Both the position numbers and the translations under genes were made by a program. DNA of 64,000 nt from Flectobacillus roseus (GTDB taxonomy: Bacteria; Bacteroidota; Bacteroidia; Cytophagales; Spirosomataceae). This document shows, in pieces, positions 63,683 to 64,000 of this stretch (its first letter is position 1; every line of letters starts with the position of its first letter). The stretch lies in the NCBI RefSeq assembly GCF_030056665.1, contig NZ_JASHIG010000016.1. One strand, given 5' to 3'. The notes under the pieces are model-generated. The model searched no databases. It was not told the origin of the DNA and worked only from the letters and a program-made list of their open reading frames with translations.

Positions 63683-64000
63683 TCAAAATTGTAAAATAGT
63701 TTGATTTGGGTTTGTGCTTTTTGAATAATTACATGTCCAAATGGGTAAATTAGGTTTGTTTTCATTGTTTAGTTCTTTGATGTACTGTTCAAACGCAAAA
63801 GGTGTTAGTCCTTTCAGGGCTGCGTGTGGTCTTTGATGGTTGTATGTGTGAATTGCCGTTTTAAGCTCAGTGGCTAATTCGTCAAAATTTGTAATATTTT
63901 TATAGATTAGATACTGATTTTTAATCGTGCCATTCACTCTTTCAACGTGCGCATTTTCATAGACCTCATTACACATACTGATGCTAATTTCAGCCTCATT
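63683..64000 (-). CDS. Transposase of IS3-like type, C-terminal part (cut by window edge)
   Basis: The frame continues to the right edge; the visible part starts NEAEISIS before MCNEVYENAHVERVNG. ENAHVERVNGTIKNQYL carries the catalytic Glu of the DDE integrase core (IS3/rve family), and YNHQRPHAALKGLTPF is the typical C-terminal rve_3 motif. The stop codon is at 63683, close to the presumed IS end. Confidence 0.85.
   Translation of the reverse strand, partial: NEAEISISMCNEVYENAHVERVNGTIKNQYLIYKNITNFDELATELKTAIHTYNHQRPHAALKGLTPFAFEQYIKELNNENKPNLPIWTCNYSKSTNPNQTILQF

Noticed and set aside
1..64000. CRISPR array, rRNA or tRNA genes
   Set aside because: No regularly spaced repeats with spacers, no rRNA sequence and no tRNA cloverleaf other than the tmRNA ends were seen.

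Overview
The window reads as chromosomal DNA of a Bacteroidota bacterium, most likely order Cytophagales (Flectobacillus/Arcicella/Runella-like); the genus is inference. The evidence is: promoters of the Bacteroidota type (TAnnTTTG -7 boxes), almost no Shine-Dalgarno sequences, a type IX secretion sorting tail, a hybrid two-component system of the reg_prop/Y_Y_Y/AraC type, a GT117/DUF2723 protein, an Hc1-like histone, methylmalonyl-CoA mutase as two subunits, and a tmRNA tag ending YAMAA.

Left part, 1-20.2 kb: the right-hand part of a prophage or phage-like element. After a truncated HicB-like antitoxin and an AT-rich orphan gene bracketed by terminators come terminase small and large subunits, a portal-like protein, a DUF6712 connector-like protein, a lysis cassette (GH108 endolysin, holin-like and spanin-like proteins), several tail-type proteins including one with a DUF5977 domain, and a 1360-residue tape measure protein. 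A reversed, AT-rich HNH-type gene is wedged just before the tape measure gene. A tyrosine integrase lies at the end, next to the 3' end of ssrA (tmRNA, minus strand), the likely attachment site. No major capsid, protease, tail tube or sheath gene can be recognised, which makes this the most unusual region.

Middle part, 20.7-36 kb: mostly single-gene units. They are a TonB-dependent receptor, an orphan GroES-like protein, a metallophosphoesterase, a ferritin-like diiron protein, a GNAT acetyltransferase, a zinc phospholipase C-like exported protein, a large hybrid sensor/regulator, a GntR regulator with a periplasmic-binding-protein-like sensor domain beside a paralogue that lacks the DNA-binding domain, and queG.

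Right part, 36-64 kb: a T9SS-exported protein with two esterase-like modules; grpE-dnaJ, each preceded by the same palindrome; a DUF2723 membrane glycosyltransferase-like protein; pheS; dnaA; mutA-mutB (propionate/methylmalonyl-CoA metabolism) and nearby a biotin carboxylase; a SUI1-like factor; a lipid kinase; a MaoC-like hydratase; an Hc1-like histone; an alpha-oxoamine synthase (sphingolipid or sulfonolipid type); a DUF937-OmpA fusion; bifunctional hisB; and a partial IS3-like transposase at the edge. Two families of dispersed intergenic repeats lie between these genes. One combines a terminator with stop-codon-rich inverted arms and a GAGACGCAA/TTGCGTCTC palindrome, with four copies in 32 kb.
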